The position numbers were made by a program, and so were the translations under genes. The notes below the pieces were generated by a model. The model saw only the letters and a program-made list of their open reading frames with translations, was not told where the DNA came from and made no database searches. A stretch of DNA of 64,000 bases from Acanthosoma haemorrhoidale (Eukaryota; Arthropoda; Insecta; Hemiptera; Acanthosomatidae): contig OV884009.1 in the NCBI GenBank assembly GCA_930367205.1, positions 123,574,639 through 123,638,638 of the forward strand, given 5' to 3'. Below are positions 39,701 through 50,900 of this stretch, piece by piece (the stretch's first letter is position 1; the number at the start of each line of letters is the position of its first letter).

Positions 39701-42300
39701 TTACTGCTTTTGAATATTAGGCTGATTAGTGAACTAGCTAAGGCATTTAGTATCAATGCTGTCCTGTATTTAATATTAGTCTTGGTGTGAATAAAATGTG
39801 TCCCACAGAACGACCGCTATACTGTTTTTGAATATTAAGCTGGTTAGTGAAATAGCTAAGGCATTTAGTAATAGTGCTGTCTTGTATTTAACATTAGTCT
39901 TGGTGTGAACAAAATGTGTCCTACAGAATCACCGCTATACTGTTTTTGAATATTAAGCTGGTTAGTGAACTAGCTGAGCATTCAGTATAAGTGCTGTCCT
40001 GTATCTAATATTAGTCTGGTTATAAACAAACTGTGTCCTACAGAACGACCGCTATACTGCTTTTGAATATTAGGCTGATTAGTGAACTAGCTAAGGCATT
40101 TAGTATCAATGCTGTCCTGTATTTAATATTAGTCTTGGTGTGAATAAAATGTGTCCCACAGAACGACCGCTATACTGTTTTTGAATATTAAGCTGGTTAG
40201 TGAAATAGCTAAGGCATTTAGTAATAGTGCTGTCTTGTATTTAACATTAGTCTTGGTGTGAACAAAATGTGTCCTACAGAATCACCGCTATACTGTTTTT
40301 GAATATTAAGCTGGTTAGTGAACTAGCTGAGCATTCAGTATAAGTGCTGTCCTGTATCTAATATTAGTCTGGTTATGAACAAACTGTGTCCTACAGAACG
40401 ACCACTATACTGTTTTTGAATATTACGCTTGTTTGTGAACTAGCTGAGGCATTTAGTAAAAGTGCTGTCCTCTATTTAATATTAGTCTGGTTATAAACAA
40501 ACTGTGTCCTACAGAACGACCGCTATACTGTTTTTGAATATTACGCTTGTTTGTGAACTAGCTGAGGCATTCAGTATAAGTGCTGTCCTATATCTAATAT
40601 TCGTCTGGTTTTGAACATAATGTGTCCTACAGAACGACCGCTTTACTGCTTTTGAATATTAAGCTGATTAGTGAACTAGCTAAGGCATTTAGTATCAATG
40701 CTGTCCTGTATTTAATATTAGTCTTGGTGTGAATAAAATGTGTCCTACAGAATCACCGCTATACTGTTTTCGAATATTAAGCTGGTTAGTGAACTAGCTG
40801 AGCATTCAGTATAAGTGCTGTCCATTATCTAATATTAGTCTGGTTATGAACAAAATGTGTCCTACAGAACGACCGCTTTACTGCTTTTAAATATTAAGCT
40901 GATTAGTGAACTAGCTAAGGCATTTAGTATCAATGCTGTCCTGTATTTAATATTAGTCTTGGTGTGAATAAAATGTGTCCTACAGAATCACCGCTATACT
41001 GTTTTTGAATATTAAGCTGGTTAGTGAACTAGCTGAGCATTCAGTATAAGTGCTGTCCATTATCTAATATTAGTCTGGTTATGAACAAAATGTGACCCAC
41101 AGAACGACCGCTATACTGTTTTTGAATATTAAGCTAGTTAGTGAACTAGCTGAGGCATTCAGTAAAAGTGTTGTCCTCTATTTAATATTAGTCTGGTTAT
41201 AAACAAACTGTGTCCTACAGAACGACCGCTATACTGTTTTTGAATATTACGCTTGTTTGTGAACTAGCTGAGGCATTCCGTATAAGAACTGTCCTCTATC
41301 TTATATTAGTCTGGTTATGAACAAGCTGTGTCCTACAGAACGACCGCTATACTGTTTTTGAATATTAAGCTGGTTAGTGAACTAGCTGAGGCATTCAGTA
41401 TAAGTGCTGTCCTCTATCTAATATTAGTCTGGTTATGAACAAACTGTGTCCTACGGAACGACCGCTATACTATTTTTTAATATAAAGCTGATTAGTGAAC
41501 TAGCTAAGGCAATCAGTATAAGTGCTGTCCTGTATTTAATATTAGTCTTGGTGTGAACAAAATGTGACCCACAGAACGACCGCTATACTGTTTTTGAATA
41601 TTAAGCTAGTTAGTGAACTAGCTGAGGCATTCAGTAAAAGTGTTGTCCTCTATTTAATATTAGTCTGGTTATAAACAAACTGTGTCCTACAGAACGACCG
41701 CTATACTGTTTTTGAATATTACGCTTGTTTGTGAACTAGCTGAGGCATTCCGTATAAGTGCTGTCCTCTATCTTATATTAGTCTGGTTATGAACAAGCTG
41801 TGTCCTACAGAACGACCGCTATACTGTTTTTGAATATTACGCTGGTTTGTAAACTAGCTGAGGCATTCAGTATAAGTGCTGTCCTATATCTAATATTCGT
41901 CTGGTTTTGAACATAATGTGTCCTACAGAACGACCTCTTTACTGCTTTTGAATATTAGGCTGATTAGTGAACTAGCTAAGGCATTTAGTATCAATGCTGT
42001 CCTGTATTTAATATTAGTCTTGGTGTGAATAAAATGTGTCCCACAGAACGACCGCTATACTGTTTTTGAATATTAAGCTGGTTAGTGAAATAGCTAAGGC
42101 ATTTAGTAATAGTGCTGTCTTGTATTTAACATTAGTCTTGGTGTGAACAAAATGTGTCCTACAGAATCACCGCTATACTGTTTTTGAATATTAAGCTGGT
42201 TAGTGAACTAGCTGAGCATTCAGTATAAGTGCTGTCCTGTATCTAATATTAGTCTGGTTATGAACAAACTGTGTCCTACAGAACGACCGCTATACTGTTT
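36793..42300. repeat. 31-monomer (3,653-bp) higher-order repeat, second family
   Basis: Markers recur 3,653 bp apart: GAGGCATTTAGTAAAAG at 36793 and 40446, TTCGAATATT context at about 37111 and 40764, TCCATTATC at 37168 and 40821, and CCTCTTTACTG at 38281 and 41934. This equals 31 monomers minus 5 bp, explained by 1-bp-short monomers. An extra CCTCTTTACTG at 39696 shows a smaller block copied inside the unit. The right end is approximate. Confidence 0.78.
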
Positions 42301-44995
42301 TTGAATATTGAGCTAGTTAGTGAACTAGCTGAGGCATTCAGTAAAAGTGCTGTCCTCTATTTAATATTAGTCTGGTTATAAACAAACTGTGTCCTACAGA
42401 ACGACCGCTATACTGTTTTTGAATATTACGCTTGTTTGTGAACTAGCTGAGGCATTCAGTATAAGTGCTGTCCTCTATCTAATATTAGTTTGGTTATGAA
42501 AAAACTGTGTCCTACAGAACGACCGCTATACTGTTTTTGAATATTAAGCTTGTTTGTTAACTAGCTGAGGCATTCAGTATAAGTGTTGTCTTCTATTTAA
42601 TATTAGTCTGGTTTTGAACAAAATGTGTCATACAGAACGACCGCTGTACTATTTTTTAATATAAAGCTGATTAGTGAACTAGCTAAGGCAATCAGTAAAA
42701 GTGCTGTCCTGTATTTAACATTAGTCTTGGTGTGAACAAAATGTGTCCCACAGAATCACCGATGTACTGTTTTTGAATATTAAGCTGGTTAGTGAACTAG
42801 CTGAGGCATTCAGTATAAGTGCTGTCCTTTATCTAATATTAGTCTGGTTATGAACAAAATGTGTCCTACAGAACGACCGCTGTACTATTTTTGAATATTT
42901 AGCTGGTTAGTGAACTAGCTGAGGCCTATTAGTATACGTGCTGTCCTGTATTTAATATTAGTCTTGGTGGGAACAAAATGTGTCCTACAGAACGACCGCT
43001 ATACTGTTTTTCAATATTAAGTTGGTTAGTGAACTAGCTAAGTCATTCAGTATAAGTGGTGTCCTGTATTTAATATTAGTCATGGTGTTACCAAAATTTG
43101 TTCTAGAGAAGGACCGCTATACTGTTTTTTAATATTAAGCTGGTTAGTGAAATAGCTAAGGCATTCAGTAATAGCGCTGTCCTGTATTTAACATTAGTCT
43201 TGGTGTGACCAAAATGTGTCCTACAGAACGACCTCCATACTGTTTTTTAATATAAAGCTGGTTAGTGAACTAGCTGAGGCATTCAGTATAAGTGCTGTCC
43301 TCTATCTAATATTAGTCTGGTTTTGAACAAAATGAGTCCCACGGAACGACCGCTATACTATTTTTTAATATTACGCTGGTTTGTGAACTAGCTGAGGCAT
43401 TCAGTATAAGTGCTGTCCTCTATCTAATATTAGTCTGGTTATGAACAAACTGTGTCCTACAGAACGACCGCTATACTGTTTTTGAATATTACGCTTGTTT
43501 GTGAACTAGCTGAGGCATTCAGTATAAGTGCTGTCCTCTATCTTATATTAGTCTGGTTATGAACAAAATGTGTCCTACAGAACGACCGCTGTACTATTTT
43601 TGAATATTTAGCTGGTTAGTAAACTAGCTGAGGCCAATTAGTATAAGTGTTGTCCTCTATTTAATATTAGTCTGGTTTTGAACAAAATGTGTCCCACGGA
43701 ACGACCGCTATACTATTTTTTAATATTACGCTGGTTTGTGAACTAGCTGAGGCATTCAGTATAAGTGCTGTCCTCTATCTAATATTAGTCTGGTTATGAA
43801 CAAACTGTGTCCTACAGAACGACCGCTATACTGTTTTTGAATATTACGCTTGTTTGTGAACTAGCTAAGGCATTCAGTATAAGTGCTGTCCTATATCTAA
43901 TGTTCGTCTGGTTTTGAACAAAATGTGTCCTACAGAACGACCTCTATACTGTTTTTTAATATAAAGCTGGTTAGTGAACTAGCTAAGGCAATCAGTATAA
44001 GTGCTGTCCTGTATTTAATATTAGTCTTTGTGTGAACAAAATGTGTCCCACAGAACGACCGCTATACTGTTTTTGAATATTAAGCTGGTTTGTGAACTAG
44101 CTGAGGCATTCAGTATTAGTGCTGTCCTCTATCTAATACTAGTCTGGTTATGAACAAACTGTGTCCTACAGAACGACCGCTATACTGTTTTTGAATATTA
44201 CGCTTGTTTGTGTACTAGCTGAGGCATTCAGTATAAGTGCTGTCCTATATCTAATATTAGTCTGGTTATGAACAAGCTGTGTCCTACAGAACGACCGCTT
44301 GAATATTTTTGACTATTACGCTGGTTTGTGAACTAGCTGAGGCATTCAGTATAAGTGCTGTCCTATATCTAATATTTGTCTGGTTATGAACAAACTGTGT
44401 CCTACAGAACGACCGCTATACTGTTTTTGAATATTAAGCTGGTTAGTGAACTAGCTAAGGCATTCAGTAAAAGTGTGGTCCTCTATTTAATATTAGTCTG
44501 TTTTTAAACAAAATGTGTCCTACAGAAAGACCGCTATACTGTTTTTGAATATTAAGCTGGTTAGTGAACTAGCTGAGGCATTCAGTATAAGTGCTGTCCT
44601 GTATTTAATATTAGTCTTGGTGGGAACAAAATGTGTCCTACAGAACGACTGCTATACTGTTTTTGAATATTGAGTTGGTTAGTGAACTAGCTAAGTCATT
44701 TAGTATAAGTGGTGTCCTGTATTTAATATTAGTCTTGGTGTGAACAAAATGTGTCCCACAGAACGACCGCTATACTGTTTTTGAATATTAAGCTGGTTAG
44801 TGAACTAGCTGAGGCATTCAGTATAAGTGTTGTCCTCTATTTAATATTAGTCTGGTTATGAACTAACTGTGTCCTACAGAACGACCGCTGTACTGTTTTT
44901 GAATATTAAGTTGGTTTGTGAACTAGTTGAGGCATACAGTATAAGTGCTGTCCCGCATTTACTGTACTGATATTTACCTAATGTGTGCTACATTC

Positions 44996-45239
44996 TGATT
45001 GAATTAAGTGTTTTACGTTTGTACAATTGGGGCCTATTTTTACTTCTGGTTAATGCTGACGTTTAATGATTGATCAAATGTTTCTAATCACAAGTAAATC
45101 TTCATACTTCTACTTCAGTTGATTTCGTTATCCTTGTTTTTTGTGTTATGTTGATATCAATTTTATTTGCTATTTTTAATTTATTATATTAATTATTCTG
45201 TTGCGATGTTATTTTTTTTATTATTTATTTTTCTTCCAG
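44996..45239. other. Non-repetitive AT-rich flank of the satellite
   Basis: Unique AT-rich sequence just outside the array. No coding frame, RNA gene or repeat is recognised. It ends in a pyrimidine-rich run followed by CAG at 45237-45239, which could be a splice acceptor. Confidence 0.6.
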
Positions 45240-45325
45240 ACGAGGTGGAAGTTCATAAGCACTTTGGTAATTTCGCTTTCATTCTCGGCTGGTATAGTGT
45301 AAAAGGATCGGTGCTGACCTTCTGA
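45240..45325 (+). CDS. Possible terminal coding exon (weak)
   Basis: A T-rich tract ending in CAG (45237-45239) precedes a short open stretch of about 28 codons. In one phase it reads EVEVHKHFGNFAFILGWYSV and ends at TGA 45323-45325. An AATAAA lies at 45467-45472. Acceptor, short frame and polyadenylation signal are in the order expected of a last exon. No upstream exon is visible because the satellite intervenes, and I recognise no family. Chance is a real alternative. Confidence 0.22.
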
Positions 45326-46025
45326 CCTTTAGAGCCAGCAATACGTCAATAATTTTCCTGACCCCATTATATCCTGTCCACCAATGACTTCTATAGCAGT
45401 CAAGGTTATATATGAAAATAATATGTATTCTTTTGGTAGTAAGTTAAAGTTTATGTTTCTTAGATGAATAAAGTCTGACTACATGAATAATCTGGACTAT
45501 CTAATACATAGTCCTTACATAATATTATGACATACATAGTTGTATGTGGCAACAAAAGTTTCAAAAAATTACTTTACTGATTGTTGGTTTATTATTGCTA
45601 AGTTTAGTGTATGTAATCATTGTAACTTATGCATTTTGAAAACTTCGTAAACTGTTAAATCGAGTATGTAATTCACTACGCACACATGATGTTACACTTT
45701 TTAAATGTGATTATCTTAGTTTAAGTTTTTAAAATTATCTTAGATGATAAAAAAAAAGGTAATTGGTATTTTTGCTGGTTGAATTATTTGCTAATTAATA
45801 GCAGCGTTGGGTGCTGAAAGAGCTCGCCTATATAAATACACCTATTGTGGAAAGACAAATCAAATTAATTTAATTTATAATTCAAAACCTTTATTTTGAT
45901 AAAATCGCAATCCGCCTTATTCGGCATTAAGTAATTGTAATCAATGTTCTCATTCATACTATATTTACAATTATTCATTCATTCGCTCGTTCATACAGTA
46001 TTTAAAAACAGCCCAGAGACCTCCC
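45326..46025. other. AT-rich intergenic sequence with polyadenylation signals
   Basis: Contains AATAAA on the plus strand at 45467-45472 and AATAAA on the minus strand at 45895-45890. The latter lies downstream of the 71-codon minus-strand frame. Otherwise no supported gene. Confidence 0.5.
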
Positions 46026-46241
46026 CTAAATCCAAATGGTTGTCCCCTCCCTCTCATCCTCCTCATCAAAGAGGAAGCGGAGTCTAGGGAAGTCCCCCCA
46101 TGCTCCTCCTTTTCCCGGGCCACCGTATAGGAGCCAGTTGAGGCTTACAAAGGGTTCTAGAGCCACTGACACTCTTATCGAACGTGATTGGAAAAACTGG
46201 CCAGTTAAATAATCTTGTAGAGGAGGGTCTTTTAAAAAACT
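46026..46241 (-). CDS. Unidentified 71-codon open frame, 3' part of a gene or element
   Basis: The minus-strand frame is open from just after a TAA at 46244-46242 to TAG at 46028-46026 and has no ATG, so it would be a 3' piece. It contains LNWLLYGGPGKGGAWGDFPR and then an acidic stretch, FDEEDERE. The region is GC-richer than its surroundings, as coding DNA often is, and an AATAAA follows at 45895-45890. It could be the tail of a non-LTR element ORF2 or a host exon. I do not recognise the family. Confidence 0.35.
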   Translation of the reverse strand, partial: SFLKDPPLQDYLTGQFFQSRSIRVSVALEPFVSLNWLLYGGPGKGGAWGDFPRLRFLFDEEDEREGTTIWI

Positions 46242-46845
46242 TTATTATGCATTACAATCAAAACACTGGTATATATACAAATATCAGTTACAGCGTTACA
46301 ACATTCTTTGGCTATGGCTAAGGTACGAATGTGGGTGGGTTTCTTGTAGGGTGAGGGAGCAGTTAGCCCAAAAGGTAGGATTTTTGGGAAATGGTACTTA
46401 CACGAAAAAAAGGGGACCATAAGTCTCAACTGTGGCACACGTTTCCACTGAAAATGTAAGCTATAATAAGCATTATATAATTGGCCGTTGCCTGGACTTC
46501 CACTGTCATGTATATGTAGCAGATCACGAGGCCACTACCGGGATGAATTCAAGAATGTAGTATATAGTAAGATCGTTATTAAGGGTTTTGTTGTGAGGTA
46601 ATGAGGGGCATTAACTATTGTACTCAGGACTTTTGATTGAAAGGATTGGATACGCTTGAGGTTCAACCTTTTTGCTGTACCCCATAGCTCTATTCCGTAT
46701 GTTCATATTTGCTTTAGTATAAGATTAAAAATTAGTCATTTATATTCTATTGAGAGATGGGAGTTCCTTCGAAGTAGTCTGTACAGTTGTCCAAAGGATC
46801 AGACTTAAGACATTGCCTTGTGGTATTCCTGATATTTACATTTTA
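46242..46845 (-). pseudogene. Degraded reverse transcriptase (ORF2) of a jockey-clade LINE
   Basis: Minus-strand reading gives two motifs characteristic of jockey-type ORF2. GIPQGNVLS (46829-46803) matches the conserved RT block (G-PQGSVLSP). KQIWTYGIELWG (about 46716-46681), followed by a stretch ending in NAPHYL, matches the region after RT. The catalytic FADD segment that normally lies between them is missing, so there is an internal deletion. Many stops and frameshifts are present. An AATAAA near 46250 on the minus strand could mark the 3' end. It probably belongs to the same old element as the ORF1 remnant at 48570-49895, with most of ORF2 lost. Confidence 0.6.
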
Positions 46846-47902
46846 CATCCTTTATTTCATATTGCATTTATTATTAAAAAATGCATTTTACTTTATAATT
46901 GATGTAAAAGAAAATCGGCTGGTGAAAATCCTATTTTAAGTAAAAAATAATAAAAGTAATAGAAGAGTGTGCTAGTCATCATATTAACTTTTTAGTTTTT
47001 TTAAAAAATCCTGTTTGTTTGTTGAATTTAATTTGATTTTTCTCTGACTTCCTCTGTTGCCTGTTGAAATCTGCTGAAACAGAATTAATTACCCAACATC
47101 TGGTGTTGGTTCCCAAAACTTTTTTTTTTACCACCTCTTTCAATTTTAAGGTTAAAAGGCAGAAAGATGCAGGATAGTATATAGATAAATGGCCCAGAGA
47201 CATTTGTAGTTTTGTATTTCGTAGTGAGTTTCATTCAAACACATTCCTTTAAACAAAACATGCCTCCCAAACAGATGTGTGAATATGTTTCACAAGAGAT
47301 AGTAGTGGGAATTTAGTAGTGGTAAACTACTTTTTACAGGCTCAGTGGTACTCTTATCAATACCAAACCAGTAGACTAGGAGCCAAACACGCATTTATTT
47401 TACGGACGAACGTAAAGCTACCGATATCCTTAATCGATAGTCTTCATTGGCTTCAAATAGGATCGTCGTCTTGTTGTTCCACATAGGTGTAGTTTTTTTG
47501 AAATTTAGTCTCAAAGTAGGCGAGTGAAAATCAATCGCGCAAGACGACCAACTGTGTCTCCAAAACTGACGCAAAAACAAATTTCGGTTGAATGGATTCA
47601 ACCTTAATGAAAACACGTAAACAAATACAATTATTTGAAAGATTAACAATGATTATACACCAAACAAATGAAAAATAGATGAAAAATAAAAAATATCTGG
47701 CAGATACATACCTAACCTAAGTAAAATTTGGAACTGAGAAGGGTCAAAATTTTTCTAGTATTTACATTATTTCAAAATTCAGTAAGGAAATACTTACTGT
47801 TCTAGCGCTATGATTTCGAGCTCATTTTTCAAGGCTAGAAGCTGAATAAGTAAATTGTGGATTACTTGAAAGCCTCCGCGCCGCATCTGCATTAACTGTC
47901 TG
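46846..47902. other. About 1 kb without a supported gene
   Basis: AT-rich sequence lying where the endonuclease and N-terminal RT of the LINE would be expected. I find no recognisable endonuclease motif. A minus-strand frame of 84 codons (47649-47395) is open but matches no family I know, and a 74-codon one (47203-46979) looks like chance. Confidence 0.5.
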
Positions 47903-48175
47903 TTCTAATGAAACCAATGAAAAAACCATGAATGACAGTTGTTCTAATGAAACCAATGAAAAAACCATGAATGACAGCTGTTCTAATGAAACCAAAGAAA
48001 AACCCATGAATGACAGCTGTTCTATTGAAACCAAAGAAAAAACCATGAATGACAGCTGTTCTAATGAAACCAATGAAAAAACCAAGAATGACAGCGTTTC
48101 TAATGAAACCAATGAAAAAACCACGAATGACAGCTGTTCTAATGAAACCAAAGAAAAACCCATGAATGACACTTT
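47903..48175 (+). repeat. 39-bp minisatellite, 7 copies
   Basis: Seven head-to-tail copies of a 39-bp unit (TTCTAATGAAACC...GAATGACAGCTG), with starts at 47903, 47942, 47981, 48020, 48059, 48098 and 48137. The spacing is exact. Since 39 is 13 codons, frames stay open through the repeat on both strands. The plus strand would read a 13-residue unit of the NDSCSNETNEKTM type. No start or flanking coding sequence convincingly supports translation. Confidence 0.93.
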
Positions 48176-48569
48176 GGTGTGGTGATACCATTAGACTCTG
48201 TAAGTACTCCACAACCTCTCAGATATGCTCAATTCCGGCACTTATTGTGGATGCTATCTATTCATATACAAATTGAAAATACACACATATAGGTGGGATA
48301 TAATTCAATAACGTTACCCCTCAACAATAAATATGTTATATAAACATCGCCTACATCAAAGAAAGTGGTTCATGAAACCATGAAAAGAACTATATCCTTA
48401 GCTAGCCAAAGAATGTGGTCAAAAACATATTAGTGTTGACAGACGATCACGCAATCGCGAAAATAGCTGATTGTATTTAACAGGAGGAAGAACGTTTCAA
48501 AGAATTATTTATTCAAATTGGAGAATTTCACCTTGTCATTGGGTTTTTTAAGGGAAATGAGAAGGGTAA
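48176..48569. other. Sequence between the minisatellite and the LINE ORF1 remnant
   Basis: No gene recognised. On the minus strand this is where ORF2 of the LINE should begin, but no endonuclease signature can be read, so it is either decayed or replaced. Confidence 0.45.
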
Positions 48570-49895
48570 TTACGGTTCTGATTCTTGTAATGAAGTTAAT
48601 AGGCTAGTGAGATCTGATGAGCTTGAAGGTGGAGGAATATGCAAAATGTGTAGTTGAGGATGGGATTGGGTTTGTAGGTTGCCGGGATTAATGGGGTGCT
48701 GGGGAAAGGGAATTTGTGGATGAGGAGTGGGCAGTGCCTGTGACTGATCGCTGTTCCGAACTACATTGGCAAAAGAGACAGAAACAGAAGGCCTCAAATT
48801 TCTGGCTGGGCCCCTTCTTGTGCTGCCTTTCGCTAACTTCTCTTCTTCTGGCCGACGACATTGTTCATTCCTGGAGCTCAGTACCCTATAAGACTCGCCG
48901 CTCGTATAGTTGGCCCGCTCTTGTCAGCTATAGCTCACTCTTGTCTTGTCTACTGCACTTCAATCACCTATTAGGGAGGGTGGGGGTAAAAGTAGGTTTT
49001 GGTGTGCCTATATGCCTGTCAATTATGGCATTGGATGATGTCACGTTTAGGGTATGGTTTTTCTACTTGTATTCTAGTATAATACAGGTGGGTTATTGTT
49101 GGGTTTTCGATAAAGTACTTAACATAGTTACTGATTACACTTTTATTCAACATCATCACATTGCTTCACCTTCAACGCTAACTAATACACAACAACAGGA
49201 GGTAGGTTCCCTAGTGGTTACAAAGCAGGGTTACAACAGTTATCTCGTAGATTTTATCAACTCCAGCTGTTTGCTCGAGATCTTCAAAGAACTATGGTAA
49301 GACGGCGTCTTAATCGCTTCGTCTTGTTGCTTATCCTCACACAACACGTTGGTTATTTGACGAACTTTGTATCCAAGAGCTGAGAGCTAATCCTGTATTT
49401 GTCAGCTAGTGTAGATGGATGCAGGTTTCTGATCACCACCCGTATCTATCTCTCTTGCTTTATCTGATACGTATGAAAATCAGCCTTTTTATTTTCCCAA
49501 TATTTTATTATGGCTCTATACGTATCGGGGGTGTCAGAAGAAATTTTAGTGTCCCGAGACCGATTGAGACATGTATATTACAACTACAATTTAAAATTGC
49601 GATGTTTCGGACGAATATTTACGGCGGCTTGGACTTTTTAGGTGTCTGCTTAGAATCCATCTCCTCTACTTGGTGTTCTTCAGCACCTCGAAACTATTAG
49701 GCGTGAAGAATGGGGACTCGTTGTCGGTTTCTTCTGTCTCTTTAAAAGTGATTACTTGCGGTGGTATGTCTTCCATCGAGCTGCCTGCAGACGAATTTAT
49801 TTGCAAATTCCTATTTAAACGGCGGGGCTTTCGTTTAATTGGCCAATGAGTAGGCGTTGGCTCCAGCGACCTCGACCGTTTTTATTATCAGACAT
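48570..49895 (-). pseudogene. Degraded ORF1 (Gag-like protein) of a jockey-clade LINE
   Basis: On the minus strand, successive stretches in shifting frames follow the jockey ORF1 order. ATG at 49895 (MSDNKNGRGR) is followed by an acidic N-terminal part with DIPPQVITFKETEE. An IFVRN motif lies near 49,600 and LGYKVRQITNVL near 49,370. The first zinc knuckle, around 49,000, reads IIQCHN then a stop where Cys is expected, then QAYRHTKTY. ANYTSGESYRVL is near 48,900. The proline-rich tail ends SSSSDLTSLLTSLQESEP with TAA at 48570. The total of about 440 codons is a normal ORF1 length. Several frameshifts and stops make it dead. The 194-codon plus-strand frame over it is an antisense shadow. Confidence 0.7.
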
Positions 49896-50180
49896 AAGTA
49901 GCTGATAGAAACGAATGTTTCATTTATCAGTGATATAAATTAATTTTTATTTGAAAATATTACTTGTTGGTCAAGAGTATTGAGAACTCACGAAATTATA
50001 ATCAGAGGCAGCGGTGGTGCTCACTCGTCTACGGGCACCGCGATGACCGCTACAAATGATACCGTGATTACTAATGTTTACAAATATTGCTTAATATGGA
50101 TAAAATGATGGAAAGATCGCATAGATCCTACTTGCTAACAATTAAAATACTTTTTACTGTTGTCCATCAATGGACTCTAA
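49896..50180. other. AT-rich spacer between the LINE remnant and the viral-type cassette
   Basis: Probably includes the 5' UTR of the LINE on the minus strand and the left boundary of the viral-type block. I see no terminal inverted repeat or target duplication here. Confidence 0.4.
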
Positions 50181-50738
50181 ATGCATCTGAAGATGATGAG
50201 TCAAGATCATGACCTCAGCGTTCCAAACGCCAGTCTTCCGCCTTGGTCTTTTCTTTACGAAGAAATTATGCACCAAGACCCGAGAGCTGGGTTTGTACTG
50301 CGGGGAAATCACAGTGCTTTAAAGGTGGAACTTAAAACAACTAAACCGGTTTACTTCAACTTTCCCGATAAGCCACATTCCATTGGTCCACTATTGGGTT
50401 TTAATAGTCCAAATCGCGTGATACATCCAGTGAACCGCTATACTGAATCAGATGGAATTGTAAAAATCCTTTCCGTAAACACTATTTCGATTCATTGTAA
50501 CATCGCATCAGGGTCTTAGGTAAACGGGGAGCCAGATCATAGCATACATCAATTCTTTCCGACTGTTGAACAAGGATATAAAATAGTAGAAACCCCGAAT
50601 CCTGTCATTTACTTTCCTACTAACGTGAGGACTGTTGACAATATTACCATTCGCTTAGTGGATCAGAACGGCGAGCTTATTGACTTTAGGGGAGAAACTG
50701 TTACATTGAGAATACATTTGAAGAAGAATGGGGATTGA
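50181..50738 (+). pseudogene. Virion-protein-like gene with one in-frame stop
   Basis: The 186-codon frame from ATG 50181 to TGA 50736-50738 is interrupted only by TAG at 50517-50519 (codon 113). Readable landmarks are NHSALKVELKTTKPVYFNF, SIGPLLGFN and ILSVNTISIHCNIASGS before the stop, and FFPTVEQGYKIVE and FRGETVTLRIHLKK after it. The beta-rich, loop-rich character and the position just upstream of a capsid-like gene suggest a minor virion protein such as a penton- or fibre-like component. I know similar proteins from insect genomes only as uncharacterised ones, so the function is inferred. An in-frame stop directly precedes the ATG. Confidence 0.45.
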
Positions 50739-50778
50739 TTTTACCAGAGAGAGTAGTTGTGTGCGAGTTGAAGCCCGT

Positions 50779-50803
50779 TATAAAAGGAGATGTCATACTC
50801 AGT
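50779..50803 (+). promoter_or_regulatory. Possible core promoter of the capsid-like gene
   Basis: TATAAAAG at 50779-50786 is followed by TCAGT at 50799-50803, the arthropod initiator consensus, about 100 bp before the ATG at 50901. The TATA-to-initiator distance (22 bp) is shorter than the usual 30, so the pairing is uncertain. Confidence 0.35.
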
Positions 50804-50900
50804 TAAGAATTAGTAAACCAATATACACGAGACCGTTAACAACAGTCAACGCTAACTTTTTAAAACAGTGTGGTTTTAGGTTAAAAATAAGAAAAAAAAA

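Larger units (their letters stand above)
17732..44995. repeat. 118-bp satellite array, right part
   Basis: Continuation of the same satellite beyond the retrotransposon. Regular monomers run to about 42,300. From there to 44,950 they become more varied, with forms such as GGTGGGAACAAAATG (about 42,967 and 44,618) and GAATATTTTTGACTATTACG (about 44,301). A last degenerate partial monomer fades out near 44,995, after which the sequence is unrelated. No open frames are seen. Confidence 0.96.

Noticed and set aside
1..44995. Direct repeats considered as a CRISPR array
   Set aside because: Units are contiguous 118-bp monomers with no spacers, and the context is eukaryotic.
1..44995. CENP-B box in the satellite monomer
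   Set aside because: No match to the TTCG....A..CGGG core in the monomer variants I read.
45285..45360. tRNA-like sequence (GGCTGGTATAGTGTAAA)
   Set aside because: It resembles an A box, but no B box (GGTTCGANNCC) or cloverleaf follows.
47822..48212. Three overlapping open frames of 85-116 codons on both strands
   Set aside because: All are products of the 39-bp repeat, whose unit length is a multiple of 3. Nothing outside the repeat supports coding.
48716..49300. 194-codon plus-strand open frame
   Set aside because: It is antisense to a recognisable jockey-type ORF1 remnant on the minus strand and shows no domain. The minus-strand homology explains the locus.
49419..49700. 93-codon plus-strand frame
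   Set aside because: Lies antisense to the 5' part of the LINE ORF1 remnant and has no recognisable features.
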